Part shown: in pieces, positions 63,058 through 64,000 of the stretch
How positions within the stretch are numbered: the stretch's first letter is position 1
How the letters are laid out: each line of letters starts with the position of its first letter
Assembly (NCBI GenBank): GCA_046350375.1
Contig: JAXMAO010000002.1
Span: 186,001 to 250,000 of the forward strand
Reading direction: 5' to 3'
Length of the DNA stretch: 64,000 nt
Origin: JAXMAO01 sp046350375
GTDB taxonomy: Bacteria; Planctomycetota; Phycisphaerae; UBA1845; UTPLA1
The notes under the pieces: model-generated
The model's input: only the letters and a program-made list of their open reading frames with translations
The model's database searches: none
Told to the model about the DNA's origin: nothing
Made by a program: the position numbers and the translations under genes

Positions 63058-64000
63058 CTACCGGCAGCGGTCGCAGAGCGGCCAGGCGGCCGGCGCGAGG
63101 GTGCGGCGCTGGGCCTTTTTCGCGGCCGGCGCGGCGTCGCTGGGTTCGTCGGACGGGCGCTGCTGGACGATCATGCGGGCGGCGTCGGTGCCGGGCGCGG
63201 TGGTGGTGTCGCGATAACCGAGCGCCAGGACGAGCTGGTTCCACGAGTTCTGCGCGCCGACGGGGAAGAGCGCGTCTTCGAGCGGCGCGACGCTGAAACG
63301 GGCATCGACGAAAAAGATCTGCTGCGGCGTGGCGGCCGGCGCCATCAGGTCGTTCGGGTCGCTGGAGTGCTCGAGCCCGAGCAGGTGACCCAGCTCGTGG
63401 GCGGCGACGTTGGCCAGCCCCTGCCCGACCTCGGCAGCCGACGGGTTGAGATAGTCAAACGAGTGGAGCGTCTCGGCGAACACAATCGACTTCTGGCGCA
63501 GGTTGAAGTTGTAGCTGTCGACGTTGTCGGACAGGCCGAGGAAACGCTCGCTGTAGGCGCCGAAGTAGATGGTGGTGTAGTCGCCGCTCGGGCGGGCATC
63601 GCGATCGCTGCGGAGCAGCACGACGTTGAACGGCGCGAAGTCTTCGGTCATCTTCGAGACGAGCACGTCCTTGATGTACTCGGTGTTGCCGGCGAAGCGG
63701 GCCGAGATGCGCCCGCCGTCGAACACGGGCACGTCGACCGGCGCTTCCTGGGCGATGCGGATGGCGCTGCCGCCGCCGAACTCGAGCCACACGGTCTGCC
63801 CGCGGACCGGGAAGCTCTGCCCCGGGTCGCGGCGGACGCGGACGTGGTAGGAGCCGGTGTCGAACCGGCCGGCACTGCTGCCGAAGTAGCGCGTCCGCGA
63901 GACGCAGATGGCGAGGATCAGGTCGGTGTCGGGTTCGCGAACGACGACGCTGATGTAGGGATCGAGGAAGCCGGAGTAGTAGGAGCGGTCGTCGTTGGCG
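63058..64000 (-). CDS. Matrixin-type metalloprotease with C-terminal domain, partial
   Basis: The 3' part of a secreted metallopeptidase cut off by the right window edge. The zinc motif HELGHLLGLEH (HExxHxxGxxH) is complete. AFNVVLL-type strands (DFAPFNVVLLRSDRDA) precede it, and the methionine of the Met-turn is in DLMAPAATP. The N-terminal part present reads DPYISVVVREPDTDLILA, similar to a pre-peptidase type domain. The frame is open to the edge (residues before 64000 unseen). No signal peptide is in the window. Confidence 0.8.
   Translation of the reverse strand, partial: ANDDRSYYSGFLDPYISVVVREPDTDLILAICVSRTRYFGSSAGRFDTGSYHVRVRRDPGQSFPVRGQTVWLEFGGGSAIRIAQEAPVDVPVFDGGRISARFAGNTEYIKDVLVSKMTEDFAPFNVVLLRSDRDARPSGDYTTIYFGAYSERFLGLSDNVDSYNFNLRQKSIVFAETLHSFDYLNPSAAEVGQGLANVAAHELGHLLGLEHSSDPNDLMAPAATPQQIFFVDARFSVAPLEDALFPVGAQNSWNQLVLALGYRDTTTAPGTDAARMIVQQRPSDEPSDAAPAAKKAQRRTLAPAAWPLCDRCR

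Overview
The window is about 64 kb of very GC-rich DNA from a bacterium. The gene content points to the Planctomycetota, perhaps a Phycisphaerae-like lineage. It has secreted proteins with dockerin-type repeats and PEP-CTERM-like tails, a large secreted protein with repeated calcium-loop motifs of the DCNTNGVPDECD type, a remnant of a HAF-repeat protein, and two-gene LptF/LptG-type lipopolysaccharide permeases that indicate an outer membrane. No rRNA, tRNA, CRISPR array or insertion sequence was seen. Assignment to the phylum is an inference from protein style, not from a marker gene.

Left part (1-33.8 kb). The order is: a partial MutS2, a DUF192 lipoprotein, a SpoIIE-type phosphatase, hypoxanthine phosphoribosyltransferase with two overlapping downstream genes, and a sigma factor. 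A tight leftward operon follows: coaX, a shortened MnmE-like GTPase, then truB. Next come a secreted M36 metalloprotease, an M29 aminopeptidase, MogA, a rhomboid protease, two glycosyltransferases, a proline racemase-family enzyme, methylisocitrate lyase with a thioredoxin-like ferredoxin, and two tandem phosphoglycerate dehydrogenase paralogues. The stretch ends with threonine dehydrogenase, polyprenyl diphosphate synthase, MoaC, a DUF72 protein, a STAS protein, lptG/lptF, two small membrane proteins, a thioesterase, a lipoprotein and RmuC.

Middle (33.8-46.8 kb). A 1.1 kb gene-free stretch holds what looks like a roughly 350-nt structured non-coding RNA. It has its own promoter, a long-range closing helix, several hairpins with G-U pairs and UUCG/GAAA loops, and a strong intrinsic terminator. 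The proton-pumping pyrophosphatase gene hppA follows, with its own promoter and a long leader. Then come RsfS, three transporters (APC, PiT, NSS) and the tiny NSS partner protein. A hypothetical pair of genes follows, one of which encodes exact 14-residue repeats.

Right part (46.8-64 kb). A PadR regulator with a near-ideal palindromic operator is translationally coupled to a membrane protein. Next come a broken beta-helix protein, the two subunits of a 3-oxoacid CoA-transferase, secreted PEP-CTERM and calcium-repeat proteins, cardiolipin synthase, a class V aminotransferase, a frameshifted secreted protein, thioredoxin reductase and a matrixin-type metalloprotease cut by the window edge.

Two window-wide patterns stand out. 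Several genes have a TANNAT-like -10 box exactly 6-7 bases before the start codon, which implies leaderless mRNAs. Four genes carry single apparent frameshifts in GC-rich runs. These may be real lesions, but uncorrected assembly indels explain them at least as well.
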